A stretch of DNA of 64,000 nucleotides, taken from positions 124,001 to 188,000 of the forward strand of contig CAWCJC010000007.1 of NCBI GenBank assembly GCA_963795835.1, in the 5' to 3' direction. The notes under the pieces were generated by a model. It worked only from the letters and a program-made list of their open reading frames with translations. It was not told where the DNA came from and ran no database searches. The DNA comes from JALYXI01 sp963795835. Its GTDB lineage: Bacteria > Acidobacteriota > Terriglobia > Bryobacterales > Bryobacteraceae. How positions within the stretch are numbered: the first letter of the stretch is position 1; each line of letters begins with the position of its first letter. This document shows positions 26,645-38,414 of this stretch, piece after piece. The position numbers were made by a program, and so were the translations under genes.

Positions 26645-28974
26645 TAATTGGCCTTGATCGCGCGTGGGATGTCGATCAGGCCGAACCCGTCGAACGGGCT
26701 ATACCCCTTTCCGATGTTGTTCATAAAAATTCCCGTAGCCGGAGTTCCGCTGGAGAATGTGGCGGTCACCTTGGCGCCCGCCAGGAGGTCGGCTGAATTT
26801 CCGCCGGTGTTGATGGTGGCCAAGTCCCGGTCGATCCCGAAATTGAGAAACAAGCCGCTGGTGAAGCCGCTGAACTGCAGGTTCAGAACAGTAGAGCGTT
26901 CGGTGGGCTTTGGCGACGTGATCGCAACGCCTGGGCTTGCAGCGCCAACGGTCAGTGGCAGCCCGGTCTGGGGCGAGGGATCGAAATTGAGGCCGACTGG
27001 ACCGAGATCGATCGTTAAACCGGTGAGAATCTGGCCGGGAGTAGTGGACAGATATTCGATATGAAAGAAGTTGGGGGAAGAGGCAGACGCGTTCGAGCTA
27101 TCACCAGTGGCCGTCACCGTGATTGCCGCGCCACCACTCGCCATGATTGCCTGGCTGAAGTTCACGTCGAGATCCCGTGCCGCGGCGGAGGCCTGAAACT
27201 TGGAACGAATCTGATCATTGGTAAGAGACCCGGGCCCGCCCGCGGCTTGCAGTAGAAGAGCCGCGCCGCCTGCTGCGTGGGGGGCGGCGGCGCTGGTGCC
27301 GGGGAAACTGAAGAAGGTATCATCGCCTTCCATAAAAGCGAAGAAGGTGGTAATCACGTTGTCGGGCGCGGCGATATCGGGCTTGTAGCGAACTTCCGGG
27401 GTGGCCAGGCGCTTGCCCTTCGAATCGAAGACGATGGTCACCGGGCCAGGGCTGGAAAATGGCTCCAAGCTGGGGGTGAAAGTCGAGGGTACGGAGCCAT
27501 CATCGAACACGTAGGCCGCGACGGCTTGCGCGTTGCGGGAAGCGGCGTGACCGTAAAGGACAGATTGTTGGGAATCGATGTAGTCGCCGGTGGCGTCGCC
27601 ATCGGGCGCCGGAAAGATCACATACCGGACACGAGTGGCGAGATGAGTTCCGCGGCCTGTACGGACAAGCGCGAGGCGGTAAGTTCCGGGTGGGATATCG
27701 GCGATCTCAACTGGCTCATCGGTACTGAAATTATTTGCGCCGAACAGGGCGAGATAGCGGCCTCTGCTGTCGAAGAGAAGGATATTGAGATCCGTCGTAA
27801 TTCCTGACGGAGTGAGATCGAACGGATCGTCCCATTGCAGGACCAGGGCGGCGGTGCTGGATCCAGTGATCGTGATGTTCTGGTACAGAACAGGGGCGCC
27901 ATCCCGATAGGGATTAAAGTTATGAAAGCCGCCGGAAGTGTCGACGCGGGCTGGGATGCCGGAGAGGGTGATACCGGGCGTAGGGAGCGCTCGGGCCGTG
28001 ATGTCGGGGACGATCCGCAGGTCCGAGCTATAGCCCAGGCCCGCCTGATTGCCGGCGGAGCTGAAATAAGCAACCTTTCGGCCGAGAAGAGTGTCGCTGG
28101 TAACGGCGTCGTCTATGGCCTGAGCGATCGGGCCATCGGAAAACATCGGCTCATCCAGATAGAAGGTGTCGTCGACAAGGATATCCGCGCCACATGCGGG
28201 ATCGGTCCGGAGACGGCGGATATTCTTCGCGAAACTGATGGGGCCGAGAGCGGCGCTGGCAAAGCAGAGGGCAGTGCCGGGAGCAACGTCATAAGCGATT
28301 TGAGCCATGGCGCGCCCTTCGTCCGTGGCGCCGCTGGTGGAATCCAGGCCTTCGGAGAGAAATTTCAGGCCGGGACGGCCTTCCGCGACTCCCATGTTCG
28401 GAAGATCGCCGGTGGCAACGTCGTCCGCTGCCTGAGTGGGTCCGCCATAGGTGTCAAAGCTATCGGAGAGGACGCCGATGGTAATACCCTGACCGGTAAT
28501 CCCTGTGGCGTTGACCTGATCAGAGTGAATGATCTGGACGCCTTGCGACGTGACGGACCCTACGTTTTGGATGGGCTTGCGAGAGAGCTTCAGGGAAACA
28601 ACGCCTGGTGAAGTGGCGAGCGCAGCAACGGAATCAAGCGGGAGGAAGAGGGAGAGCAACGTGGGCTGAAATGCGTCCTCAGCGGAAATGGTTCCGCCCA
28701 GCGCTGCGAGCGTGGCTCTCATCCGCACGGGAGAGACGGTGCCATCGAGCACTAGGGTCACCAAGACGCGGTTCGTTGTATCCGAAACGAGGCGGCGGTT
28801 GGCCAGTGCTTTACCGCGAAGGTCCAGGGCCATCATTCCGGCAGGACGCGAGCGGTGAAGAGTCACTAAATCGCGCAAACCACTGTCCAGATTCTCCGGA
28901 AGGTCCAGGGATTGAGCGAACAGCAGAGGACAGAAAACAAGCAGGGAAAGCAGCCGCTTGGCGGAAAGAGCCAT
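26644..28974 (-). CDS. Subtilisin-like serine protease, atypical catalytic site
   Basis: A signal peptide (ALSAKRLLSLLVFCPLLFAQ) and prodomain (FQPTLLSLFLPLDSVAALAT) precede the catalytic domain. Asp lies in GITIGVLSDSFD, the oxyanion Asn in AYFSSAGNQ and the nucleophile Ser in FPGTSAAAPHAAG. The position of the subtilase HGTHVAG box reads GATDEGRAMAQIAYDVAPG, so a Glu stands where His is expected. A Ser-Glu-Asp set resembles the sedolisin (S53) type. A C-terminal beta domain follows (VTATFSSGTPATGIFMNNIG). Length 776 residues. The protein is probably exported; it may be a peptidase or a non-hydrolytic relative. It overlaps the reductase gene downstream by one base. Confidence 0.8.
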   Translation of the reverse strand: MALSAKRLLSLLVFCPLLFAQSLDLPENLDSGLRDLVTLHRSRPAGMMALDLRGKALANRRLVSDTTNRVLVTLVLDGTVSPVRMRATLAALGGTISAEDAFQPTLLSLFLPLDSVAALATSPGVVSLKLSRKPIQNVGSVTSQGVQIIHSDQVNATGITGQGITIGVLSDSFDTYGGPTQAADDVATGDLPNMGVAEGRPGLKFLSEGLDSTSGATDEGRAMAQIAYDVAPGTALCFASAALGPISFAKNIRRLRTDPACGADILVDDTFYLDEPMFSDGPIAQAIDDAVTSDTLLGRKVAYFSSAGNQAGLGYSSDLRIVPDITARALPTPGITLSGIPARVDTSGGFHNFNPYRDGAPVLYQNITITGSSTAALVLQWDDPFDLTPSGITTDLNILLFDSRGRYLALFGANNFSTDEPVEIADIPPGTYRLALVRTGRGTHLATRVRYVIFPAPDGDATGDYIDSQQSVLYGHAASRNAQAVAAYVFDDGSVPSTFTPSLEPFSSPGPVTIVFDSKGKRLATPEVRYKPDIAAPDNVITTFFAFMEGDDTFFSFPGTSAAAPHAAGGAALLLQAAGGPGSLTNDQIRSKFQASAAARDLDVNFSQAIMASGGAAITVTATGDSSNASASSPNFFHIEYLSTTPGQILTGLTIDLGPVGLNFDPSPQTGLPLTVGAASPGVAITSPKPTERSTVLNLQFSGFTSGLFLNFGIDRDLATINTGGNSADLLAGAKVTATFSSGTPATGIFMNNIGKGYSPFDGFGLIDIPRAIKAN

Positions 28975-28993
28975 AAAGATCCAATAATACCGT

Positions 28994-31336
28994 TCAGCTC
29001 TTCATGCGAAGCAGCAAGTACATGCCGGCAAGAGAGAAAAGCGCGTCCGGTGCCCACGCTGCCACAACGGGGGGAAGGTGGTTCACGTTGCCGATCTGTT
29101 CGAAAAGCTTGTCCACCCCCCAATACGCCATGGCAACGACCAGGCCCACGCCAATGCCCGCCATCGCTCCCCGGTTCCCGACCAGGAATCCGAAAGGAAT
29201 GGAGATCATCGCCATAATCAGCGCGAACATCGGTACCGAAAACTTCTTGTAAAGCTGTACACGAAGTTGTACCGTATCGAAGCCGCTTTGCTGCAGGTCT
29301 TTGATATAGCGTTGCAGTTCTAGATAGTTCATCTGCTTGTCCTGCTTCACTTCTTTGATGAAGTAGCTGGGGGGCTCGGTCAGTTCGGGGAAGGTAGTGG
29401 CCTGAAAAGCGTTGTAGTGGGTCTCGATGGTGCCTGTCACTTCGCGGGAGACGCCCTCTTGGAAGATCCAACTATTGAGTTGCGGCTGCCATTGGGCGCG
29501 TTCAGCGCTAATCTGCTTGCGCAATTGGAAGCTCCGGGGATCGAGTTCATAAACGTTCACCCCGACCATGATGTTTTGCGCCGTATCGAACAGCTTGTAG
29601 TAAAAGATGCGGGAGTTATCGGTGTCGAAAATCCATTTGCGATCCGGACGCACGTAAGTTTGCACGGCGCGGCCCTTAATCTCATTCCGGATCGCGTCCT
29701 GTTTCAGGTTGGCCTGAGGGATGTAGTAATGGTCGAACGCGAAAAGGCCTCCGCTTAGCAGCATGCTGAACAGGATTATCGGCAGCCCCAACCGACGCAC
29801 GCTCACCCCGCTGGCTTTGAACGCGGTGACTTCATTGTTCTTCGTCATCACGCCGAAGGTGACCAGCACGCCTACCAGAACGCTGATAGGAAGCGTGTCG
29901 TAAATGAGCTTCGGAGTAAGAAACGCCAGGAACGTAAAGACTTTGATGAGTGGAATTTTGTTCCGGATGATATAGCTGAGCAGCTCGAAAAAGTTGTATA
30001 CCTGCGCCATGGCCACGAAGCTGAGCAGCCAAATGCTGAAGTAAAAAAGAAACTGGCTGAGGACGTAGAAATCGAGAATCTGGAACAGCAGGACGCGCGA
30101 GCGGGCTGAGCGGGTCTCAAATCGCGAGTTCCGGGTCGGGTGGACCGCAAGGCGGTTCCAAACGCCTACCACCCAATGGCGAACAATGCCCAGGACGTCA
30201 CGGTCGCCGGGGCGTTCCAGACCGGCAAGCATGATCAGTCCAGCAACGAAGCAGACCACGTTCGGTAGCCAGACCGCGGTCTCCACGCTGAGCGCACGTT
30301 GGCGAGCCATTCCGGTAAGGCTGATATAGGCGAGGTAATAACAGAAAAAGGCAAGAAAGATGGCGACGATGTAACCGGCCGACTTGCCTCCTTTGCGAGA
30401 GTGAACGCCTAGCGAGATTCCAATCAGGCCGAGCACGATGCAGGCAAGCGGGAGCGCCATACGGCTGTGAAATTCTACGCGCGCGCCGATTCCCTCATCG
30501 GACCGTTTGTCGGTGGTCTTCACGACTCGATACAACTCGGGCGTCGGCATCTCACTATAGGCTTTGGCCTTCACCTCTGAAGGCTGGGATGCGTCGAGCA
30601 CCTGCTGGCCTCGCGGATATGTCTGGTGGTACCCTTGGCCGCCTTGCGCGACTTCATGGCTGCTGGCGTCCTGAAGCGAGAGCTGAATGCTGTTGTGAGT
30701 AAGATCAGGCACTGCGATGATGCGGTCGGCGATGGTGATGCGCGGACCCTCAATCGGTTTGCCGTCCACCATGGGGCGTTCTTCAGGCGGAGTAAGGTCG
30801 GCCAGGAAGACGCGGCGCCAAACGACGGGCTTGCTGGGAAGAATGTCGCTGACGTAAAGAACTGTTTTGGGAAAGCTTTCCTCAAACACGCGCGGTTGGA
30901 TTTCGGCCGTCAACTGCTCAGCGGCGATGCGGTTCAAGATAATGTAGCTGTTCCGAATGGCCAGCGGGGTAAGCCAAAGTGACGCAGAGCCGGCAATCAG
31001 GGCGGTCAGCGTGCAGAACAACATCACGGGCGGGGTGACCGTGCGGCTGGAGATGCCCGCTGCGCGCATGGCGGTGATTTCGCCGTCCGATGCCAAACGG
31101 CCCAGGCCGATCAGGATTCCTACGAGGGTGCCAAACGGAATAGCAAGCGGAAACACCTGGGGCAGCGCGTAGAGGAAAAGTTTAGCTCCGCCCTGGGTTG
31201 TAACGGACGTGCTCACCAGGATCCGGAGCAGCAGTTTGCCCGGACCTTGGAGGAAAATGATGAAGGTGGCAAGGATGGTTCCGAGAAACGCGCTTGCCAG
31301 CACTTCCCGGAAAACATACCTGCTGAGAATTCTCAT
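28994..31336 (-). CDS. Fused LptF-LptG permease for lipopolysaccharide export
   Basis: 780 residues hold two YjgP/YjgQ permease units in tandem. The first unit (about 1-370) begins MRILSRYVFREVLASAFLGT and has helices plus a periplasmic beta-jellyroll part. The second unit (about 410-780) begins FQILDFYVLSQFLFYFSIWL, then IPLIKVFTFLAFLTPKLIYD, ALIMAMISIPFGFLVGNRGA and a helix ending LLLRMKS. LptF and LptG are usually separate; together with LptB2 they pull lipopolysaccharide out of the inner membrane. Here one polypeptide would supply both subunits. It overlaps the gene upstream by four bases (31333-31336). Confidence 0.88.
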   Translation of the reverse strand: MRILSRYVFREVLASAFLGTILATFIIFLQGPGKLLLRILVSTSVTTQGGAKLFLYALPQVFPLAIPFGTLVGILIGLGRLASDGEITAMRAAGISSRTVTPPVMLFCTLTALIAGSASLWLTPLAIRNSYIILNRIAAEQLTAEIQPRVFEESFPKTVLYVSDILPSKPVVWRRVFLADLTPPEERPMVDGKPIEGPRITIADRIIAVPDLTHNSIQLSLQDASSHEVAQGGQGYHQTYPRGQQVLDASQPSEVKAKAYSEMPTPELYRVVKTTDKRSDEGIGARVEFHSRMALPLACIVLGLIGISLGVHSRKGGKSAGYIVAIFLAFFCYYLAYISLTGMARQRALSVETAVWLPNVVCFVAGLIMLAGLERPGDRDVLGIVRHWVVGVWNRLAVHPTRNSRFETRSARSRVLLFQILDFYVLSQFLFYFSIWLLSFVAMAQVYNFFELLSYIIRNKIPLIKVFTFLAFLTPKLIYDTLPISVLVGVLVTFGVMTKNNEVTAFKASGVSVRRLGLPIILFSMLLSGGLFAFDHYYIPQANLKQDAIRNEIKGRAVQTYVRPDRKWIFDTDNSRIFYYKLFDTAQNIMVGVNVYELDPRSFQLRKQISAERAQWQPQLNSWIFQEGVSREVTGTIETHYNAFQATTFPELTEPPSYFIKEVKQDKQMNYLELQRYIKDLQQSGFDTVQLRVQLYKKFSVPMFALIMAMISIPFGFLVGNRGAMAGIGVGLVVAMAYWGVDKLFEQIGNVNHLPPVVAAWAPDALFSLAGMYLLLRMKS

Positions 31337-33057
31337 GGAGCGAGAACAGGAGGCGGAACGATCGGCAGCTTCGGTAATTCGTCTTCCAGCGGAAGAAGTT
31401 CCAGATCGTCGATGAGAATGCTTGGGGCAACAACCGACACTTCAGAAGCCTCCGAACCCGCGCCCATTAGGGCGAAGGGGAAGCCGTTTTCCAGATAGTC
31501 GAATGCGTTGGCATCGTCGCCCGCAGCCAGGATATCTTTGAGCGAACGCACGTTCAGGCCGCGAAAGTGGAGGCCGCGAACCAGCTCTTCGTGCCCGTCG
31601 ACAAAAACCTTGTAGATGAGTATAGGCAGGCTGGTGACGCGCGCGCCCCCCTGGCCGGAGAGCAGCCTTCGGGCTTCATCGATGGAAGCGGAAGACGGAA
31701 AATCCATCTTTCGGACCAACAGACCATAGGGCTTGCCGCGCTGGGTGCAGATCTCGATCAGCTTCTGGCGCAGCTGCGGGACGGTGGAGGTTTCCGAAGC
31801 CTGGATAAACAGGTTCGAAGGCGCGGCTGTGCGGGCCCCGAACGCTCCTGGGAGCCGGGCGCGTCCATTCGAGGTGTTGAAGCCGCGAACGGGCTGGCGG
31901 GTAAGGAGAAAGCTCTTCAGGATGCCTTTATCGATGATGGTGAGCGGCTGCGCGGGCACGCCTTCGTCGTCGATGGCAAAGCTGCCGAACAGCTGGCGGC
32001 CTTGATATTCGTTCTGTGTAGGGTCGTCAACAACCTTGAACATTTCAGGCAGGACGCGCACACCCTGGCGGCCTTCGAGTTCGCTGGTGGGGATGGAGCC
32101 AGGTTGGCCGGGTTCGAGAACGGGCTTGCGGGTGAGCGCGAGATTCTTGCCAAGCACCTCAGCGAAGATTTGAGAGCCCGCAACGCCTTCAAAGAGAACC
32201 GGGCCGGAATAATTTTCGCCCATGGGAGCCTGGGCCAGTTCGAGTACGTGTTGCGAGAGTGCTCGGGCGGAGCGCTCCATTTCGGCCTCGCTGGGAAGAC
32301 GGCCGGATTCGCGCGATTCAAAGACGGCGGCATCGCGCAGCAGCATGCCGTCTGCCGCCTGGGCCACGGCGCGCAGCCGCACCACGCTCAGGTTCGAGTG
32401 CATACGCAGTTCCGCGCCTTCCGACGTCAAGAAATAATGCGTGCCATCGAGCGCGGAAAACTCAACGGAAGAGTTCTTCAGCTTCGGCGTGCCGAGAAAG
32501 ACGCTGGAGAGTTTGCGTGTGCGGTCAAGCCAGGGGGCCAGCTTGAACGTATCCATGGTGACCGGTTCCAGGAGCTTGACCGGTTGGGCTTTGCTGAAAT
32601 CGGGAAGTTTCTCGGCTTGCGTGATATTTCGCAGGGCCGCGCGCTTGCGGGAGATGGCTTCGAGCGCGGATTTATAGCTTTGATCGGTGGCCAGCCAGAG
32701 GCTTTGGCGGAGGACGCCGTAGCTGTTATCGAGCGGGAGCCGGACATCGTAGCGCGACCCGAAGTTAAAAGCGCTGCCGACGTAATTCGTATTATCGAAA
32801 TCGTAATTGCCGACGCGGACGTGGACGCGCGGGGCGCGGAAGTGGCCGTCGGAAGAAGTAATGAGCGCGCCCAGGCTGGCGACGGCCGAGTACTGGCGCG
32901 CGTCGTCCACTTCGTACTCGATATAGTAAGGCGTTTCGAGATTGGTGAGCTTCAGCGTCATGGAGCGCGAGAGTTCGTCGCGCATCGCTTTCAGGACGAT
33001 ATCGTCCTGGGCGTAGAGGCAGGTTGTGAGAAGAGCGAAAGGGAAAAGCCGCTTCAT
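31333..33057 (-). CDS. Secreted TldE/PmbA-like partner protein
   Basis: 574 residues with a signal peptide (MKRLFPFALLTTCLYAQDDI). The middle and end match the TldD/PmbA family: SVEFSALDGTHYFLTSEGAE, GYSGPVLFEGVAGSQI-like text and GRARLPGAFGARTAAPSNLF. No HExxxH motif is found, so this is probably the inactive TldE/PmbA-like member of the pair. Family members are normally cytoplasmic in Enterobacteria; the signal peptide here suggests the periplasm. It overlaps the TldD gene (four bases) and the lptFG gene (four bases), a tight operon. Confidence 0.8.
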   Translation of the reverse strand: MKRLFPFALLTTCLYAQDDIVLKAMRDELSRSMTLKLTNLETPYYIEYEVDDARQYSAVASLGALITSSDGHFRAPRVHVRVGNYDFDNTNYVGSAFNFGSRYDVRLPLDNSYGVLRQSLWLATDQSYKSALEAISRKRAALRNITQAEKLPDFSKAQPVKLLEPVTMDTFKLAPWLDRTRKLSSVFLGTPKLKNSSVEFSALDGTHYFLTSEGAELRMHSNLSVVRLRAVAQAADGMLLRDAAVFESRESGRLPSEAEMERSARALSQHVLELAQAPMGENYSGPVLFEGVAGSQIFAEVLGKNLALTRKPVLEPGQPGSIPTSELEGRQGVRVLPEMFKVVDDPTQNEYQGRQLFGSFAIDDEGVPAQPLTIIDKGILKSFLLTRQPVRGFNTSNGRARLPGAFGARTAAPSNLFIQASETSTVPQLRQKLIEICTQRGKPYGLLVRKMDFPSSASIDEARRLLSGQGGARVTSLPILIYKVFVDGHEELVRGLHFRGLNVRSLKDILAAGDDANAFDYLENGFPFALMGAGSEASEVSVVAPSILIDDLELLPLEDELPKLPIVPPPVLAP

Positions 33058-34728
33058 TCCGTCGGTCCCTGAATTGGATTCGGGAGGAGGGGCGGACGTT
33101 CCTGCGATTTGTCTTTTTTCTGAATTTCGATTTCGGAGATCAGCAGCGCGGGGGAAATGGCGGAGACGGGGACCGTGCCCGATTCAGCCCCGCAATAGCC
33201 GTTGAAGATATCCACCTTGTCCGACGTGGCCATGATCTTCGCGAAGCTGGCGAGCGGAGTGCCGACGATATCGGCGCCGCGGATGAGTTCGTCGGGGCGG
33301 CCATCGGGGTAAACGCGGTAGACGATGACAGGGATCACCTTGAAAGCCTGGAGGCCGGAGCGGCCGGTGGTGGTGAAGCCGCCGGTGATGTCATCGAAAT
33401 AGAGGCCGTAGGGCTTGTTCTGGCGCTTCACTTCGGCAATCAGCATCTCGCGCAGGCGGGCATCCGGGACGGTCCTGGTGCTGCGGACCAGAAGATTCGA
33501 CTGGCGGGAGACGACTTCCAGACCCGGCTGGCGGCGGCCGTGACCGTTCGAGTGAACGAAGCCATCGATGGGAGAGCGGGACATCAGAAACGTTTTGAGC
33601 ACACCGGCATCGACAAGGCGAACCGGGCGTGGCTTCGACCCCTTCGTCGTCATAGGCGTACCAGCCGTTCAGGTCCGTGTTGTTGATCTTGCGAAGGGTG
33701 GCGTCGAAATCGACGGTGAGGAAATCGGGGAGGATCTTTTCGCCCAGGCTCTTGGTGAAGGTCTGGCCTTCGGTATCGTCCTTCTGGCGATGGCCTTCGA
33801 TGCGGTGGCCGAAGATCTCGTGGAAGAACACGCCGGCCGCTCTGCCGGAGAAAATGGCGGGGCCGACGGCAGGCTCCGTGACAGGAGCTTTAAGCAGCGC
33901 TTCCACGTGGCCGGCGACGCGCTCGATGGAGGCGAGAAGTGCGTCATCCTTGGGCAGGTTCGCGGCATCTACGGCATCGAAGGTCTCGGCGTCGGAGAGA
34001 TCCATGCCGTCGGTGCTTTTGGCTTGGGCGGAGATGATGACGCGCGAAAAGCCGCGGCCATGCTGGAGGTGGCCGCCTTCAGTGCTGGCGAAGTAGCGGG
34101 TATCTTCCTGAGACGTAACGCTGACGCCGGAGTTGAGCAGCGCCGGATGCTTGGCGAAGGCGAGCGAGAGTTTGCGGACTCGCGCTTCCCACTGTTCGCG
34201 GTCGAACTTGATCTGATGGACGGGTTCCGTGTGGGTGAAGGAGGGATCGGAAGAGAAATCGTCCGAAGCATCGCGCTCGGCAACCTTCACTTCCTGGTTG
34301 GTCTTGATCTTGATAAGGCGCTCGGCCGCCAGACGGTAAACGCGGTCGGTTTCGAGCCAGAGGCGCTGCTTGATAGCGTTGGGGCTGTCGTCCACCGAGA
34401 GACTGGCGCCAGATGTGAACTGGACGCGCTCGCCGCGGACGCGGTGATAGTTATCGAGCTTAGGTGTGCCGACGCGGATGGAGAGATCGAGGTAACGGTT
34501 CTTCGAATCGCCAGTGGTGTTTAGCGCGCCCAAGGTGGCGCCGGCGACGTGGAATTCCACTTCCGTGACTTCGTAGGACATGAAGTACGGGGGCGGATCG
34601 GCCTTCTGCTTCAGGACGAGGAAGTTGCGCTGTAATTCTTCGGAAAGTGTGGAGAGGACGATTCCGGAAGGAGCCGAGGATGCCGCCGCGCAGGAGAGCA
34701 TCAGGCCCAGAAGCACGACTGGACGCAA
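33054..34728 (-). CDS. Secreted TldD-like zinc metalloprotease (frameshifted)
   Basis: A signal peptide (MRPVVLLGLMLSCAAASSA) and an N-terminal region similar to the partner gene (PPPYFMSYEVTEVEFHVAGA). The zinc motif lies in the frame ending at 33391: VFFHEIFGHRIEGHRQKDD. The N-terminal frame reaches ...YDDEGVEA and then shifts; the C-terminal frame continues RPVRLVDAGVLKTFLMSRSP, then NGHGRRQPG and QSNLLVRSTRTV. Removing one base from the GG at 33631-33632 joins EGVEA to RPVRLVD. TldD-TldE pairs act as metalloproteases that process peptide modifiers. Whether this exported pair has an extracytoplasmic peptide substrate is unknown. Confidence 0.82.
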
Positions 34729-34802
34729 GATACCTCTAACGTATCATGCGTGCTCCGCTGACACCCCGCAACTGAGCGCCGCAGCCCGTGTTTCCATGAA
34801 CC

Positions 34803-35197
34803 ATGACTAAATTCCTGCTTCTCCTCACGCTTCTGGCTCTCCCCGCCTTCTCCCAGAACACCAAAGCCAAGTACGATTACTTCACGACCGTTACCATCCC
34901 GGCGGGCCAATCGGTCAGCCTCGATTCCACGATCGACTATTCCTCAAGCGACACGTTGCGCGTGACAGTCCGCAGCGCCGCCTCCGACCTGTTCAACCTG
35001 ATCGGAACGGCTTACTTTACCGTCCCCAACGCCAACGAATTCGTAACGCAGGAGGTGATGCTCGGCACCGATTTCTTTTACGCCAACTCCGGTGGCGCTA
35101 CCTTCCAGGTGTGCGGCCCGCAGTTCCGGTTAACGCTGCGAAACACAGGGACCACAACCATGACGCTCACCTCCGTTCTGATTTACACTCACGTACA

Positions 35198-35201
<4 letters not shown>
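34803..35201 (+). CDS. Small exported beta-rich protein
   Basis: 132 residues with a signal peptide (MTKFLLLLTLLALPAFSQNT). The mature part has alternating strands: YFTTVTIPAGQSVSLDSTID, DTLRVTVRSAASDLFNLIG and FRLTLRNTGTTTMTLTSVLI. No family recognised. It is divergent from the TldD genes, and its stop overlaps the GTG start of the acyl-CoA carboxylase gene (GTGA), so it may be part of that operon. Confidence 0.65.
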
Positions 35202-36771
<1,570 letters not shown>

Positions 36772-36775
<4 letters not shown>

Positions 36776-38106
36776 TTCGCATCGGTAACGGCCAAGGCTT
36801 CTGGGGCGATTGGCTCGAAGCGCCCGTTCGCCTGGTGGAACAAGGTCCGCTCGATTACCTCATCCTCGACTACCTCGCCGAAGTCACCATGTCGGTGCTG
36901 CAAAAGCAAAAGCAACTCGACCCCGCGAAAGGCTATGCCAGCGACTTTCCTCCGCTGATGGCGCGCCTCGCTCCCCAGCTGAAATCCAAGAACATCAAAG
37001 TGATTGCCAATGCCGGCGGGGTCAACCCGCAAGCTTGCGCCCAAGCCGTCCGTACCCTCGCCCCGGAACTCAAAGTGGCCGTCGTCCTGGGTGACGATAT
37101 TTACTCGCGCCTCGATGACCTGCTTGCCGCGGGTCACGAGATGCGCGACATGGATACCGGCCAACCGCTAAGCAGTATCCGCGATCGCATCCAGAGCGCG
37201 AATGCCTATATCGGGGCTTTCCCGCTGGCCGAAGCTCTCGCCACGGGAGCCGATGTTGTGATTGCGGGACGCTCCACGGATACCGCGCTCGCCCTCGCGC
37301 CCATGGTTCATGAATTCGGCTGGACCCCGGAACAGTACAACCTGCTCGCTGCCGGAACCATCGCGGGCCACATCGTGGAATGCGGCGCGCAATGCACCGG
37401 AGGCAACTCGCAGGTCGCGTGGCAAACCATTCCCGATATGGCGAACATCGGCTATCCCATTATCGAAGCCGAGCCCGATGGAACCTTCGTCATCACCAAG
37501 CATGAAAATACTGGAGGGCGAGTTACCGTGGATGGCGTCAAGGAACAGCTCCTTTACGAGCTGGGCGACCCCACGCGCTACCTTACCCCGGATTGCACGG
37601 CCGATTTCACGAGCATCCGTCTTGATCCCGGTGGCGAGAACCGCGTATTGGTCTCCGGAATTCGCGGCAGCGCACGCCCACCCACGCTCAAGCTCTCGAT
37701 CAGTTTTTCGGACGGTTGGAAGAGCATCGGAACGCTCATCTACTCCGCCCCGCAAGCGTTCGAAAAGGCCCAAGCTGCCGACGCAATCGTCCGTACGCGT
37801 TTGGATAACCTGGGCTTACAGTTCGAAGAAATCCGGACGGAGTTCTTCGGCGTTAACGCCTGCCTGGGGAACGTGGCCCCACCGGTGACAAACCCCGCTG
37901 AAGTGCAGCTCAGAATCGGGGTCCGGGCGCAGGACCGCAAGCCGGTCGACCGCTTCACACGAGAGCTGATCCCGCTCGTGCTCAACGGCCCGCCTGGCGC
38001 AACGGGCTTTGGCGAAGGCCGCCCTCCCGTGCGCGAGATCGTGGCTTACTGGTCCGCGCTCCTCCCGCGTGAAGAGATCCAGACCAGCGTCGAGGTGTTC
38101 GGATGA
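36772..38106 (+). CDS. atuA: Acyclic terpene utilisation protein AtuA (DUF1446)
   Basis: 444 residues. Family segments: IRIGNGQGFWGDWLEAPVRL, PLDYLILDYLAEVTMSVLQK, NIKVIANAGGVNPQACAQAV, AEALATGADVVIAGRSTDTA and QYNLLAAGTIAGHIVECGAQ. AtuA is named from the acyclic terpene (citronellol/geraniol) pathway, but relatives occur with leucine or isovalerate pathways in many bacteria. Its exact reaction is not established. It is coupled by ATGA overlaps to both neighbours. Confidence 0.85.
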
Positions 38107-38414
38107 AGCTTGGGGAACTGGCGCATACACGGTCCGGCGATAAAGGCGATACCGCCAACATCGGCGTGATCGCCTGGCGCGAGGAAGACTACGCGGTGCT
38201 CGAACGGGAACTCACCGCCGAACGGGTGAAAGCCTACTTCGGAGCCATGGTGCTGGGCAAAGTGGAGCGGTTCGAACTCCCGAACCTGGGAGCGCTCAAC
38301 TTTCTGCTGCATGGGGCGCTGGGCGGAGGCGGAACCGTCACCCTCAGAGTGGATGCCCAAGGCAAGACCTATGGCGCCGCTCTCCTGGAGATGGAAATCG
38401 ATGCTCATCGTTGA
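38103..38414 (+). CDS. AtuA-associated small protein (AtuA C-terminal domain-like)
   Basis: 103 residues, beginning MKLGELAHTRSGDKGDTANI, with GVIAWREEDYAVLERELTAE and ALNFLLHGALGGGGTVTLRV. In several relatives this SGDKGDxANIGV domain forms the C-terminus of AtuA; here it is a separate gene overlapping AtuA by four bases. It likely acts with AtuA. The enoyl-CoA hydratase start lies inside its last codons. Confidence 0.8.
   Translation: MKLGELAHTRSGDKGDTANIGVIAWREEDYAVLERELTAERVKAYFGAMVLGKVERFELPNLGALNFLLHGALGGGGTVTLRVDAQGKTYGAALLEMEIDAHR

Noticed and set aside
31567..33072. Long plus-strand open frame (about 500 codons) opposite the TldE-like gene
   Set aside because: It lies wholly antisense to a gene with a signal peptide and family motifs, and its translation has no domain; a shadow of GC-rich codon use.
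33568..34524. Plus-strand open frame opposite the TldD gene
   Set aside because: Antisense to the HEIFGH-containing gene; no domain visible.
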